NCBI RefSeq assembly: GCF_052115445.1
Contig: NZ_JBFRGR010000003.1
Coordinates: 62,001 to 126,000, forward strand
Origin: Paenibacillus_E sp052115445
Lineage (GTDB): Bacteria; Bacillota; Bacilli; Paenibacillales; NBRC-103111
Length of the DNA: 64,000 nucleotides
Direction: 5' to 3'
Under the pieces are notes generated by a model, which saw nothing but the letters and a program-made list of their open reading frames with translations, made no database searches and was not told where the DNA came from. Position 1 is the first letter of the stretch, and every line of letters starts with the position of its first letter. Position numbers and translations under genes: made by a program. Positions 34,729 through 43,486 of this stretch are shown piece after piece.

Positions 34729-35712
34729 TTGAACAATAAGTTGCTGCCAATACCAAAGCATGAGGCCTTACTTACAGAAGCGTTAGATGTTTCCACGGGT
34801 GTTGTTAAGTCATCGCTTTCCCGATATCTAAGGAGAAATCATCCGTTGTACCTTATGCTGCTGCCGGGAATTTTGTATTTTGTTATATTTAAATACATTC
34901 CATTGCTCGGAAGTGTCATTGCGTTCCAGGATTACAATATTTACAAAGGATTCCTTAAGAGTGATTGGGTTGGATTTCAATGGTTCGAGCAGCTAGTGAC
35001 GTATCCACAATTCAAGCGACTAATTGCTAATACGATCATCTTAAGTTTTTATCAAATTATATTTTCGTTTCCTGCTCCAATAATACTCGCTTGTTTGTTG
35101 AATGAACTGAGACATCTCGCGCTTAAACGCATGGTTCAAACGTTGCTTTACTTGCCTCACTTTTTATCCTGGACAATCGTTTACGGCTTAGTTTATATGA
35201 TGTTCTCTAGTCAGACAGGTTTAGTTAACCTGGTGTGGACATCGCTAGGACATGAGCCAATCAGTTTCCTGCAAATGCCGGAATATTTCCGCACTTTGCT
35301 TATCAGTTCTGGCATCTGGAAGGAGATGGGGTGGAGTACAATCATCTTCTTGGCAGCCTTGGCAGGGAACAGTCCTTCCTATTATGAGGCAGCGAGAATT
35401 GATGGGGCAGGACGATGGAAGCAGTTCGTGCATGTCACATTTCCAGGACTTTTGCCTGCTATTGTTATTCTACTGCTGCTCAAAATTGGCCACGTGCTGG
35501 ATGTTGGCTTCGAGCAAGTGTATTTATTCTTAAACCCAACTACGATCAGGGTAGGTGAAGTGTTGGATACTTATGCCTATCGGCAAGGTATCTTAGGGGG
35601 TCAGTACAGCATCACAACCGCGATAGGGCTGTTTAAATCGGTCATCGGATTCGCTCTTTTAATCACGGCAAATCGAATCAGTAAAAAAGTTTCTGGGGAA
35701 GGGTTATTCTAG
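34729..35712 (+). CDS. Sugar ABC transporter permease, LplB type (cassette B)
   Basis: 327 aa from TTG 34729, with AAAGGA about 11 bases upstream. Hydrophobic segments begin with YLMLLPGILYFVIFKYIPLL after a 35-residue cytoplasmic lead. The ATPase-docking loop reads YEAARIDGAGRWKQFVHVTF. The second permease follows after 10 bases. It differs more from the other two cassettes than they differ from each other, so cassette B probably has a different substrate. It is preceded by the two-component pair, the likely regulator. Confidence 0.9.
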   Translation: MNNKLLPIPKHEALLTEALDVSTGVVKSSLSRYLRRNHPLYLMLLPGILYFVIFKYIPLLGSVIAFQDYNIYKGFLKSDWVGFQWFEQLVTYPQFKRLIANTIILSFYQIIFSFPAPIILACLLNELRHLALKRMVQTLLYLPHFLSWTIVYGLVYMMFSSQTGLVNLVWTSLGHEPISFLQMPEYFRTLLISSGIWKEMGWSTIIFLAALAGNSPSYYEAARIDGAGRWKQFVHVTFPGLLPAIVILLLLKIGHVLDVGFEQVYLFLNPTTIRVGEVLDTYAYRQGILGGQYSITTAIGLFKSVIGFALLITANRISKKVSGEGLF

Positions 35713-35722
35713 GTGGTCGTAT

Positions 35723-36601
35723 ATGAAAATTAGAAAATCATTCGGTGAAAAAGTTTTCGATTTCTCTAACGTTAGTTTTCTCATCCTGATTACAGTTACA
35801 GCCATGCTCCCGATCCTTTACGTTATCGCAGGCTCGTTCAGTTCCTCGAACGCTCTTGTTCATAATAGAGTCCTATTATGGCCGGTAGAAGCGACCCTTG
35901 CTAATTTCAAGCTAGTCGCGAATAATAGCACCTTCTGGAAGGCAGGATGGATGACTGTCCAAATCGTAGTGATAGGTACCTTGGTCAATATGGTATTCAC
36001 GATGATTACGGCTTATCCGTTGTCCAAGATGGATTTAAAAGGAAGAAAGTATTTTATGCTGTTAATCATCTTTACGATGATTTTTAATGCCCCGATCATA
36101 CCGTCGTATTTGCTTGTGAAAAACTTATTTCTGTTAAATTCCATATGGGCTCTCATCCTGCCGGGTGCCATTAGTGCCTTTAATATGATTTTATGTATTA
36201 CGTTTTTTCGTACGGTTCCCGATGATCTATTCGATGCAGCGCGTGTGGATGGCATGAGCGAATACGGCATGGTATGGCGTATCGTCGTACCCTTGTCGAT
36301 GCCGATTGTCATGACGCTTCTGTTGTTTTATGCCGTGGGCCATTGGAATAACTATTTTGGTCCGCTCCTGTTTATAAATGATCGCAACAAACAAACGCTG
36401 CAAATGTACCTATACTCGCTGATTGCTAATGGAGATTCGGACTCGACAGCGGGGGCGGCTGCAGAAGGCGGCATCAAGCTCTCTCCGGTCGCCATTCAAA
36501 TGGCCACGATTGTATTAGCCACCGTGCCCGTTGTACTGATATATCCTTTTTTGCAGAAGCATTTTGTTAAAGGTGCGTTGCTAGGTTCTGTCAAAGAATA
36601 A
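35723..36601 (+). CDS. Sugar ABC transporter permease, LplC/YtcP type (cassette B)
   Basis: 292 aa. It has the family start VTAMLPILYVIAGSFSSSNA, six hydrophobic segments, docking loop FDAARVDGMSEYGMVWRIV, and the characteristic end LQKHFVKGALLGSVKE. The ribosome site AGGTGG overlaps the intercistronic gap after the first permease. A 63-base gap separates it from the binding-protein gene. Confidence 0.9.
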   Translation: MKIRKSFGEKVFDFSNVSFLILITVTAMLPILYVIAGSFSSSNALVHNRVLLWPVEATLANFKLVANNSTFWKAGWMTVQIVVIGTLVNMVFTMITAYPLSKMDLKGRKYFMLLIIFTMIFNAPIIPSYLLVKNLFLLNSIWALILPGAISAFNMILCITFFRTVPDDLFDAARVDGMSEYGMVWRIVVPLSMPIVMTLLLFYAVGHWNNYFGPLLFINDRNKQTLQMYLYSLIANGDSDSTAGAAAEGGIKLSPVAIQMATIVLATVPVVLIYPFLQKHFVKGALLGSVKE

Positions 36602-36664
36602 CTGAATATTCAGGCATATGCCTTTATAGATCATTAAGAAAGAAAACCTAGGGAGGGTAAGAAT

Positions 36665-38236
36665 ATGAGTTTCAAAAAGAAATGGGGCAGTACGGTTTGC
36701 CTAACGTTGTCTACAATCGTGCTTCTCACTGCATGTTCTTCGGGTAATGAGGGCAGTAGTTCTAGCGCAACGCCGAGTCAAACAAGTACGCAAACAAGCG
36801 CTTCGCAAGCGCCTGCAACACCAGCAGCACCAGTCAAAATCCGCGTGTTCGCAAGCGATGTTAACCAGCCGATTCCAGGTGGGAAGTCGATGGATGACCC
36901 TACGATGAAATACCTGGCTCAAAAGTCGAATACGGATCTGGATTGGGTATTCCTTCCGCATGGGCAGTATGGGGAGCAGGTTAGAATTAATTTTGCCAGC
37001 GGTGATATCCCTGATGTCGTCGGAGGTTGGGGCATTAATTATGAATTATTGCAAAATGAACAGATTATCCCATTAAACGATTATATTGATAAATACGGCC
37101 CCAATCTGAAAAAGGCGATATCGCAAGCCGCTTGGGACGAAGTCACAACGGGTGGGAAAATCATGGCGATTCCAGAAGGACAGCTAGGAAATAATGTTCT
37201 ATATGTCCGTAAAGACTGGATGGATAAGGTTGGTATTGCCACCCCGCCCCAAACGCCTGATGAATTGTTGACGATGCTGCGGGCATTCCGTGATAAGGAT
37301 CCGAATGGCAANGGCAAAAAAGATGAGATGCCGATCTCGGGTCGTGAAAAGTTCAGCTGGGTTGACAATGTGATGACCATGTTCGGTGTGGATGCTTTCA
37401 ACCGTGTATTAGTTAATGGCGAGGTAGTGCCATCGGTTATTAGTCCTAATATGAAGCAAGCGCTTGGATTTTTCCGAACATTGGTTGAAGAGAAGCTGAT
37501 TGACAGCGAGTTTCTGACAAACAAACGGAATGTCTGGGAGCAGAAGATCCAGAATAACTTGGTTGGTGCTTGGGTGCACACACCTTCGCTTGCTTGGGAT
37601 TGGCAGGACAAATTGAACAAGTCTCTTCCGGGTATAGGAGCGAATGTGATTGCAATTCAAACTCCGAAAGCGCCGGGTGTAGAAAGTTCTGGTACTTCAG
37701 TTCGTGCATCTAATAAGTCGTTCATGGTCACCAAAGCCGCGAAAGATCCAGCTGCGATTGTGAAAATGTTGGATTGGCTCGTTAGTCAGGAAGGTCAAGA
37801 GTTTGTTAATTTTGGGATACCAAACGTAACGTACAAGAAGGATGGCGGCAAAATTTCCTATGATATCAAAAAGGATACAGATGACAAAACGGCACTTTGG
37901 CGTCCGAGTACCTTCAATCTAGTCGCCTACAACAGAGACTTCCTGGAAATTCAATTGGGCAGCAAGGAAGCAGCCGACAAAATGGATGCGGCTTATAAAG
38001 TCGCCGCTGCAGAAGGAATGAAGAGTATTGTAGCGGGTCTCCCTCCTACAAAATTACCCGCAAAGCCTGAATTGGAATTTAGCGGTACGCTTTTCCAAGA
38101 AGCAGCCGCTCAGATCATGCTGGGCAAACAACCGCTCGATTACTTCGATACGTATGTGAAGCAATGGAGAGCACAAGCCGGTACAGAAAGAATCAAATAT
38201 GAAACTGACTGGTATAACAGCATTAAGAAGAAATAA
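36665..38236 (+). CDS. Sugar ABC transporter solute-binding lipoprotein, LplA type (cassette B)
   Basis: 523 aa. The signal peptide ends in the lipobox LLTAC (Cys near residue 24), followed by a Ser/Thr/Gln/Ala/Pro tether of about 35 residues. The binding domain shows the family patterns YVRKDWMDKVGI and RDKDPNG, the latter just before an uncalled base at 37312. GGGAGGG precedes ATG 36665. Its transcript ends at a very strong hairpin at 38271-38319, immediately before the 52-bp repeat array. Confidence 0.9.
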   Translation: MSFKKKWGSTVCLTLSTIVLLTACSSGNEGSSSSATPSQTSTQTSASQAPATPAAPVKIRVFASDVNQPIPGGKSMDDPTMKYLAQKSNTDLDWVFLPHGQYGEQVRINFASGDIPDVVGGWGINYELLQNEQIIPLNDYIDKYGPNLKKAISQAAWDEVTTGGKIMAIPEGQLGNNVLYVRKDWMDKVGIATPPQTPDELLTMLRAFRDKDPNGXGKKDEMPISGREKFSWVDNVMTMFGVDAFNRVLVNGEVVPSVISPNMKQALGFFRTLVEEKLIDSEFLTNKRNVWEQKIQNNLVGAWVHTPSLAWDWQDKLNKSLPGIGANVIAIQTPKAPGVESSGTSVRASNKSFMVTKAAKDPAAIVKMLDWLVSQEGQEFVNFGIPNVTYKKDGGKISYDIKKDTDDKTALWRPSTFNLVAYNRDFLEIQLGSKEAADKMDAAYKVAAAEGMKSIVAGLPPTKLPAKPELEFSGTLFQEAAAQIMLGKQPLDYFDTYVKQWRAQAGTERIKYETDWYNSIKKK

Positions 38237-38270
38237 TTTCTGAAAAGTTGTGATCATATAAGCAAAGGAG

Positions 38271-38319
38271 AAGACGGAAGAAAGGGCGGTATGGCGTGCC
38301 CTTTCTTCCGTCTTTTTTT
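38271..38319 (+). terminator. Strong terminator of cassette B
   Basis: AAGACGGAAGAAAGGGC and GCCCTTTCTTCCGTCTT are perfectly complementary over 17 bases with a 10-base loop and a T run. Confidence 0.95.
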
Positions 38320-38335
38320 ATCTCTAGCCTATGGC

Positions 38336-39063
38336 GTCGGCCATCGCGCGTTAGCGCACAAATATTGTGCGCAAGTGAAGCGGCCCCGTCGGCCGTCGCG
38401 CGCTAGCGCACAAATGTTGTGCGCAAGTGAAGCGGCCCCGTCGGCCNTCGCGCGCTAGCGCACAAATATTGTGCGCAAGTGAAGCGGCCCCGTCGGCCAT
38501 CGCGCGCTAGCGCACAAATATTGTGCGCAAGTGAAGCGGCCCNGTCGGCCATCGCGCGCTAGCGCACAAATATTGTGCGCAAGTGAAGCAGCCCCGTCGG
38601 CCATCGCGCGCTAGCGCACAAATGTTGTGCGCAAGTGAAGCAGCCCCGTCGGCCATCGCGCGCTAGCGCACAAATATTGTGCGCAAGAGAAGCAGGCCCG
38701 TCGGCCATCGCGCGCTAGCGCACAAATATTGTGCGCAAGTGAAGCGGCCCCGTCGGCCGTCACGCGCTAGCGCACAAATATTGTGCGCAAGTGAAGCGGC
38801 CCCGTCGGCCATCGCGCGCTAGCGCACAAATATTGTGCGCAAGTGAAGCGGCCCCGTCGGCCATCGCACGCTAGCGCACAAATATTGTGCGCAAGAGAAG
38901 CGGCCCCGTCGGCCGTCGCGCGCTAGCGCACAAATATTGTGCGCAAGTGAAGCGGCCCCGTCGGCCATCGCGCGCTAGCGCACAAATATTGTGCGCAAGT
39001 GAAGCCGCCCCGTCGGCCGTCGCGCGCTAGCGCACAAATATTGTGCGCAAGGTAAGCCGCCCT
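38336..39063. repeat. Tandem array of fourteen 52-bp GC-rich hairpin repeats
   Basis: GTCGGCC recurs exactly every 52 bases from 38336 to 39012 (14 units, 728 bases, no indels). Each unit contains GCGCACAA-ATA-TTGTGCGC, a perfect 8-bp stem with a 3-base loop, preceded by the palindrome GCGCTAGCGC (one base off in unit 1). Units differ only at unit positions 8, 11, 13, 16, 29, 41-42 and 47-52. Position 29 is the third loop base, so the stem is identical in all 14 copies. TAG and TGA in each unit, with a period not divisible by three, close all forward frames. The array lies between the 3' ends of convergent genes. Two uncalled bases (38447, 38543) fall in it. Function unknown. Confidence 0.97.
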
Positions 39064-39095
39064 CGCTTGTGTTTTTGTGCACCCAGCATGGGCGA

Positions 39096-39806
39096 TTATC
39101 TCATGTAATCTGGCAAGATAACCTCGCGGTTCGTACCATAAAATGTATCATCATGTCCGCTTATTCGTTGACAAAACTGTTCGAATTTATCCCATGAATC
39201 ATGGATATCGAATTCATAACTATGTCCCCATATATAAAAAATTTGCGGCTTATCAGGCTTTAAGGCAATAAAAGTTTCAGCAAGCTTCTCCATTTGCTCC
39301 CATTGTTGATGGTGATAAACGGTTGGATTAAATCTAAATAGGTTGTCTTGCAGGTCAAAATGATAGGTAGACGTTGTTGTTCTTGCGTATTGAAGGGCTG
39401 TTTGGTTTCTTATGACATTCGCAACGTAATCATTGTTGTTCACGCCCCCACCTGGGTAGGCCATGCCAACCACATCATAGCCCACGATTGCCTCCAAATT
39501 TCTACAATCTTCTACCACCTGCTTCACGATCTCGGTTTCATCCAATTGAGTAAGAAGTGGGTGAGTTAAGGTGTGCGCTGCGACTTCATGTCCGTGGTAA
39601 ACTTCTCTTACTTGATCTCTATGAATTTTGGTATGATTAACGGTTTGTCCTTCCCTGATAAGGGTGTTGTCCAATCCGAGGAGTTCTGAGTTAAGATTAA
39701 AAGTTGCTTTAAGTCCGTACTTATTAAAGATTTGAATCAAACGTATATCTTGGGTCACACCGTCATCGTAGCTGAATGTAACAGCCTTCATTTTTCCGTT
39801 AAACAT
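39096..39806 (-). CDS. Polysaccharide deacetylase family protein (NodB fold)
   Basis: 236 aa from ATG 39806, with AAGGAGG 6 bases upstream; the frame from 39938 lacks a ribosome site. The NodB motifs are visible: VTFSYDDGVTQD (catalytic and metal Asp) and AAHTLTHP (metal His pair), plus MAYPGGG for motif 3. Unusually, there is no signal peptide or membrane anchor, so the enzyme appears cytoplasmic or its substrate is small. Late motif WGHSYEF matches predicted sugar deacetylases of this subgroup. It may act on acetylated oligosaccharides imported by cassette B (inference from position). No terminator is seen before the repeat array. Confidence 0.85.
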   Translation of the reverse strand: MFNGKMKAVTFSYDDGVTQDIRLIQIFNKYGLKATFNLNSELLGLDNTLIREGQTVNHTKIHRDQVREVYHGHEVAAHTLTHPLLTQLDETEIVKQVVEDCRNLEAIVGYDVVGMAYPGGGVNNNDYVANVIRNQTALQYARTTTSTYHFDLQDNLFRFNPTVYHHQQWEQMEKLAETFIALKPDKPQIFYIWGHSYEFDIHDSWDKFEQFCQRISGHDDTFYGTNREVILPDYMR

Positions 39807-39956
39807 GTACATCCTCCTTAACTTCTTACGCATTTCTCCGACCGTATCATCGAAAGAAATCCCTGTCAATCCTAACTTTCCTATTGAACCATAATGCGAG
39901 CTTGTCCGTCTAAATTCTATAAAACATACAGATAGCACTTACAGGAGGAAAGAGAA

Positions 39957-40647
39957 ATGAGATTCAACAATAAATGTGGGAGATAAAAGTCTGAATTTGG
40001 TAGATGAATCAGGCGCCGCCATAGAGCCATTCAACGTGGATGGCACGACATATTTCCCGGTTAGAGCAATTTCAGAGGCACTAGGTAAAACGGTGGAATG
40101 GGACAGCGAAACGAACACGGTATATATTGACAAATCACAAGCACAAAAAAATAACGGGCTCCACGTGCTGAAACCTGAAATGGTTAAAAACGCAGATTTG
40201 GAAAAGGCGATCATGGCGACGCTTAAAATGGATGATAAGGACGCGAAAGAAACCCAATACTACTATAATCATATTGATTTAAATGGCGATGGGAATGAGG
40301 AGGTATTCGTTCAATTGACTGGACCTTATACCAGTGGGTCGGGCGGAGATACCGGTTTACTTTTCCAACAGGAAGATCATACTTTTAAATTTCTTCAAAA
40401 GTTTACCTTAATCCGCAATCCAATTATCGTAAGTACGGAACAAACGAATGGATGGAATAATCTCATACTTCAAGTGTCTGGCGGTGGGGTTGCCTCCCAC
40501 TACGTTCAACTGAAACATGATGGTACCCAATATCCCAATCCGTCAGATGCTGTTGAAATGGATGCAAACGCAAAAATAGAAGGTACAAGCATAATTAACT
40601 TGGATCATATCGCGTATGAGAATAGAGAAGGATTGCATTTAAAATAA
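39957..40647 (+). pseudogene. Copper-amine-oxidase-N-domain surface protein lacking its signal peptide
   Basis: A strong ribosome site (AGGAGG, 39943-39948) precedes ATG 39957, but that frame reads MRFNNKCGR and stops at once. The main frame starts only at GTG 39976 with no ribosome site and is +1 to the first. It gives 223 aa: a partial copper-amine-oxidase N-type domain (GTTYFPVRAISEALGKTVEW) followed by a domain with DLNGDGNEEVFVQ. Such proteins normally carry a signal peptide where the two frames meet. The simplest reading is a deletion of the signal-peptide codons between 39970 and 39978. As written, the product would be poorly translated and not exported. Confidence 0.6.
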
Positions 40648-40667
40648 GATAAACGCTCCCCACATGG

Positions 40668-40713
40668 AACAGTCAATTATGGTCAGATACCACCATGATT
40701 GAACTGTTTTTTT
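40668..40713 (+). terminator. Terminator before the fetAB genes
   Basis: AACAGTCAAT pairs with ATTGAACTGTT with one bulge, followed by T7. The inner part ATGGT/ACCAT extends the stem. Confidence 0.75.
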
Positions 40714-40769
40714 GTTTTTCCCGTTTTCTCATCAAGTGAAACGGTTGGTTCTCCTTTCTCTTTCATGTA

Positions 40770-40797
40770 TTGACCCAATTGGAGCAAGTGCTACAAT
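40770..40797 (+). promoter_or_regulatory. Promoter of the fetAB-like operon
   Basis: TTGACC (40770-40775) and TACAAT (40792-40797) are 16 bases apart and 38 bases upstream of the first start. No Fur box is visible, in contrast to the next two operons. Confidence 0.55.
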
Positions 40798-40834
40798 GAG
40801 TGAAGATCTCATCGGACCTGAAAGGATACCCATT

Positions 40835-41578
40835 ATGTTTGAACTAAATAAGTTAGCCAAGCTTTCATATAATCAGGATAATCCCAAATCTCCTTACCTA
40901 TTTTCGGGTATTACAGTAAAGATTCAGCAAGCGGAACGTATCGCCCTTATCGGTTCATCAGGGCAAGGGAAAAGTACACTTCTACGTATCTTGGCCTTAC
41001 TGAGCTCACCAGATGAAGGAATGATGCTATTGGAGGGAGCCTCCTATCAAGAGGTTGGGGCACGAAACTGGCGGAAACGAATTTGCTATGTTGCTCAGCA
41101 AGCGGTCATGCTGCCTGGGAGCGTTGAGGACAATTTACGTACAGCAAGCCGATTGCATGGCAAGTCATATGAAAGGAAGCTAGCTGATGAATTGCTAGAG
41201 ACATCGGGACTGAGCGAGTTGGATCTTCAAAAGAATGCCCGTGAATTATCTGGTGGAGAAATGCAGCGGATTGCTTTAATTAGATCTATGCTACTGCGCC
41301 CATCAGTACTGCTTTTAGATGAAGTGACATCTTCCTTAGATGCGATGAATACAAGGGCTGTCGAGCAATTACTACAGAAGTGGCATGAGAAAGAAGGAAC
41401 TACCCTGATAGGGGTCACGCATGAGCTTGAACAAGCGGTGCGTACGAGTGAACGTGTATGGTTTATGTCAAGCAATACGATACTTGAAGATGCGCCAACA
41501 GCGCTTTTCTTTAGCGAGCCATCTACAGAGGCAGCGAGAAAATTTATAGGGTTAACTAAAGAAGAGGTTCAATTATGA
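40835..41578 (+). CDS. fetA: ABC transporter ATPase, FetA/YbbL type
   Basis: 247 aa from ATG 40835, with AAAGGA 8 bases upstream; the frame from 40712 starts inside the upstream terminator. Walker A GSSGQGKST, signature LSGGE and Walker B SVLLLDEVTSS are complete. With the membrane partner FetB, such ATPases export iron in Escherichia coli and protect against iron overload and oxidative stress. The partner gene overlaps by 4 bases (ATGA). Identification as FetA rests on the partner gene more than on the ATPase itself. Confidence 0.8.
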   Translation: MFELNKLAKLSYNQDNPKSPYLFSGITVKIQQAERIALIGSSGQGKSTLLRILALLSSPDEGMMLLEGASYQEVGARNWRKRICYVAQQAVMLPGSVEDNLRTASRLHGKSYERKLADELLETSGLSELDLQKNARELSGGEMQRIALIRSMLLRPSVLLLDEVTSSLDAMNTRAVEQLLQKWHEKEGTTLIGVTHELEQAVRTSERVWFMSSNTILEDAPTALFFSEPSTEAARKFIGLTKEEVQL

Positions 41579-42336
41579 CGATGTTATCACTTAGCTTTAC
41601 CTTATTATTCATACTCGCAACGATGTTGATATCATTTTGGCAGAAGCTTGGATTAGAAAAAGAGATCGCAATTGGCACGATACGATCGACTCTGCAATTA
41701 TTATTTATTGGATATGTGCTGCATTACATTTTTCAATCGCAGCATGTTGTGTACTTGATGCTCATTATTACGCTTATGATTTCTGTAGCCTCCTGGAATG
41801 CGGCCAAACGCGGCGGTGGCATGCCTGGCATTCTATGGCGAATCGCCTTGTCGATCATGACGGTGGAGATTCTAATGATGGGTATGCTTCTGGGGCTGCA
41901 TCTCATTGAAGCCACACCGCAATACATCATACCGCTAAGTGGCATGACCATCGGAAATGCTATGATCGTATCGGGCTTGTTTATTACTCAACTTAAGAGA
42001 GAAGTTCTTGCGTCCAAAGGCGAGATTGAGGCGCTATTGTCACTTGGAGCTTCCGCAGGACAGGCACTGCAAGACGTAAGGAAACGAGCGGTTAAGTTCA
42101 GTATGATCCCGACCATTGACGGCATGAAGACAGTAGGACTTGTTCAGCTTCCAGGGATGATGACAGGTATGATCGTGGCAGGTGCTGAGCCAGTGGAAGC
42201 TGTGCGTTATCAAATTTTAATCGTATTCTCCTTTACCGGCTCCGCAGCAATTACTAGCATACTGTTAAGTGTCCTCATCTATAAGTTAGTGTTTTCGGAA
42301 CAGCTGCAATTAAAGGTTTTTCACGAGGGAAGATAA
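41575..42336 (+). CDS. fetB: Iron export permease, FetB/YbbM (UPF0014) type
   Basis: 253 aa with about seven hydrophobic segments. Family patterns EIAIGTIRSTLQL, PLSGMTIGNAM, LSLGAS and VGLVQLPGMMTGMIVAGAEP are clear. It forms the membrane part of the FetAB exporter. Translation is coupled to fetA by a 4-base overlap. A strong terminator follows. The neighbouring Fur-linked operons suggest this is an iron island, although FetAB itself would act opposite to the uptake genes. Confidence 0.85.
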   Translation: MTMLSLSFTLLFILATMLISFWQKLGLEKEIAIGTIRSTLQLLFIGYVLHYIFQSQHVVYLMLIITLMISVASWNAAKRGGGMPGILWRIALSIMTVEILMMGMLLGLHLIEATPQYIIPLSGMTIGNAMIVSGLFITQLKREVLASKGEIEALLSLGASAGQALQDVRKRAVKFSMIPTIDGMKTVGLVQLPGMMTGMIVAGAEPVEAVRYQILIVFSFTGSAAITSILLSVLIYKLVFSEQLQLKVFHEGR

Positions 42337-42371
42337 GTAGTTACTGTTTTGGATAAAATAGACAGCACAAG

Positions 42372-42404
42372 AAACCTGAGGGATTGCTGCCCTTAGGTTT
42401 TTTT
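42372..42404 (+). terminator. Terminator of the fetAB-like operon
   Basis: AAACCTGAGGG pairs with CCCTTAGGTTT (one G-T), followed by a T run. Confidence 0.85.
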
Positions 42405-42426
42405 ATGCATTCTGGTAAATCTTCGA

Positions 42427-42474
42427 TTGACGTAAAGGTGTAAACCACCTATACTGACCATGATTCTCATTCTC
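42427..42474 (+). promoter_or_regulatory. Promoter with Fur-box-like operator, glycosylation operon
   Basis: TTGACG (42427-42432) and TATACT (42450-42455) are 17 bases apart. GACCATGATTCTCATTCTC (42456-42474) follows directly and matches 14 of 19 positions of the Fur consensus GATAATGATAATCATTATC. It covers the expected transcription start, a position where a bound repressor would block the promoter. Confidence 0.6.
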
Positions 42475-42516
42475 ATGCTTGTATTTAACTTCATTCCAAA
42501 GAAGGTCTCAACAAAT

Positions 42517-43485
42517 ATGCTGACAAAGAAACGAATGATCCAATCTATAGCGATCTTTCTGGTCGTTTGTTCCATTGTTATCACATGGCAATGGTTCGAT
42601 TCAAAGGAATGGATTCGCGATGTAGGGCTGCTCTTCCACCGGCCCAAGTGGTTGGTCTTTATGGTAATTGCATACCTAGTTTCCTTTCTTCTCAAAGCGG
42701 CAGCTTGGCGAATTTACGCGGGACAAGATGTCAAATTCGCGGTCTATTTTCATGCGATTAGCTACAGTTTGCTCGTAAACCATGTGCTGCCGATCAAGGT
42801 GGGAGATGGGGTTCGAACCGGTCTATTAATGAAAAATGGCGGAAAGTCATGGGAGGATGCACTCCATTCCGTAGCGGTTATGCGCCTGCTGGATATGCTT
42901 GTGCTGGCGGTCATTGGAGGCATTGGTATCGTCCGCATGGGTCTGCCTTCTTCTTGGATGTGGGTGACGCTGCTGGCCTCTGGCACAGCGATTCTCGCAA
43001 CGGCTCATTATTTACCTGTGATTCGCAAATTCCCATTTGTCGTCAAACATTCTGCCTATTTTCATCTTAAAATGCTTTCGGGCAAAGGGCTCGCCATTCT
43101 GGGCTTCATCACATTCAGTTGGGTACTAGAAGCGGGAGTCATTCTCGCAGTCTCCCAAATTATTAATGTGCAATTAGGAAGCATTTCGCTCGTATGGGCC
43201 AATAGCATGACGATTGCTGGGCAAATTTTTCATATTACACCAGGGGGCATTGGCACCTATGAAAGTACGATGAGCGGCTCACTTGCCTTATTGGGTGTGG
43301 ATGGGAAAGACGCTTATCGAGCGGCGCTATTGTCACATACGTTTAAATTTCTATTTGCCTATGCGTTAGGTGGCTATTCTTTGTTACGGATGCCGCTGCA
43401 CTTTCGAGAAATGAAAGCTTGGATTAGCCGAGTCACAAGTCAAACGAAATCACAATCCTATAACAAAGTGCGGAAGGAAGATTAA
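42517..43485 (+). CDS. UPF0104 (LPG synthase transmembrane-like) membrane protein
   Basis: About 322 aa from ATG 42517, with GAAGGT 10 bases upstream; the longer frame from 42460 begins inside the Fur-like box. Eight or so hydrophobic segments are visible. Family patterns LPIKVGDGVRTGLLMK (the N-P-x-x-x-G-E-like region), RLLDMLVLAVIG and TPGGIGTYESTMSG place it with YbhN/AglD-type proteins. Members include lysylphosphatidylglycerol synthase membrane parts and proteins thought to move or use polyprenyl-linked sugars. Next to a GT2 and a GT-C enzyme, a role in flipping or handling lipid-linked sugar is the best guess. First gene of a four-gene operon. Confidence 0.8.
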   Translation: MLTKKRMIQSIAIFLVVCSIVITWQWFDSKEWIRDVGLLFHRPKWLVFMVIAYLVSFLLKAAAWRIYAGQDVKFAVYFHAISYSLLVNHVLPIKVGDGVRTGLLMKNGGKSWEDALHSVAVMRLLDMLVLAVIGGIGIVRMGLPSSWMWVTLLASGTAILATAHYLPVIRKFPFVVKHSAYFHLKMLSGKGLAILGFITFSWVLEAGVILAVSQIINVQLGSISLVWANSMTIAGQIFHITPGGIGTYESTMSGSLALLGVDGKDAYRAALLSHTFKFLFAYALGGYSLLRMPLHFREMKAWISRVTSQTKSQSYNKVRKED

Positions 43486-43486
43486 T

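Noticed and set aside
38336..39063. CRISPR array
   Set aside because: The 52-bp units are directly abutting copies with no unique spacers, and no cas genes are nearby.
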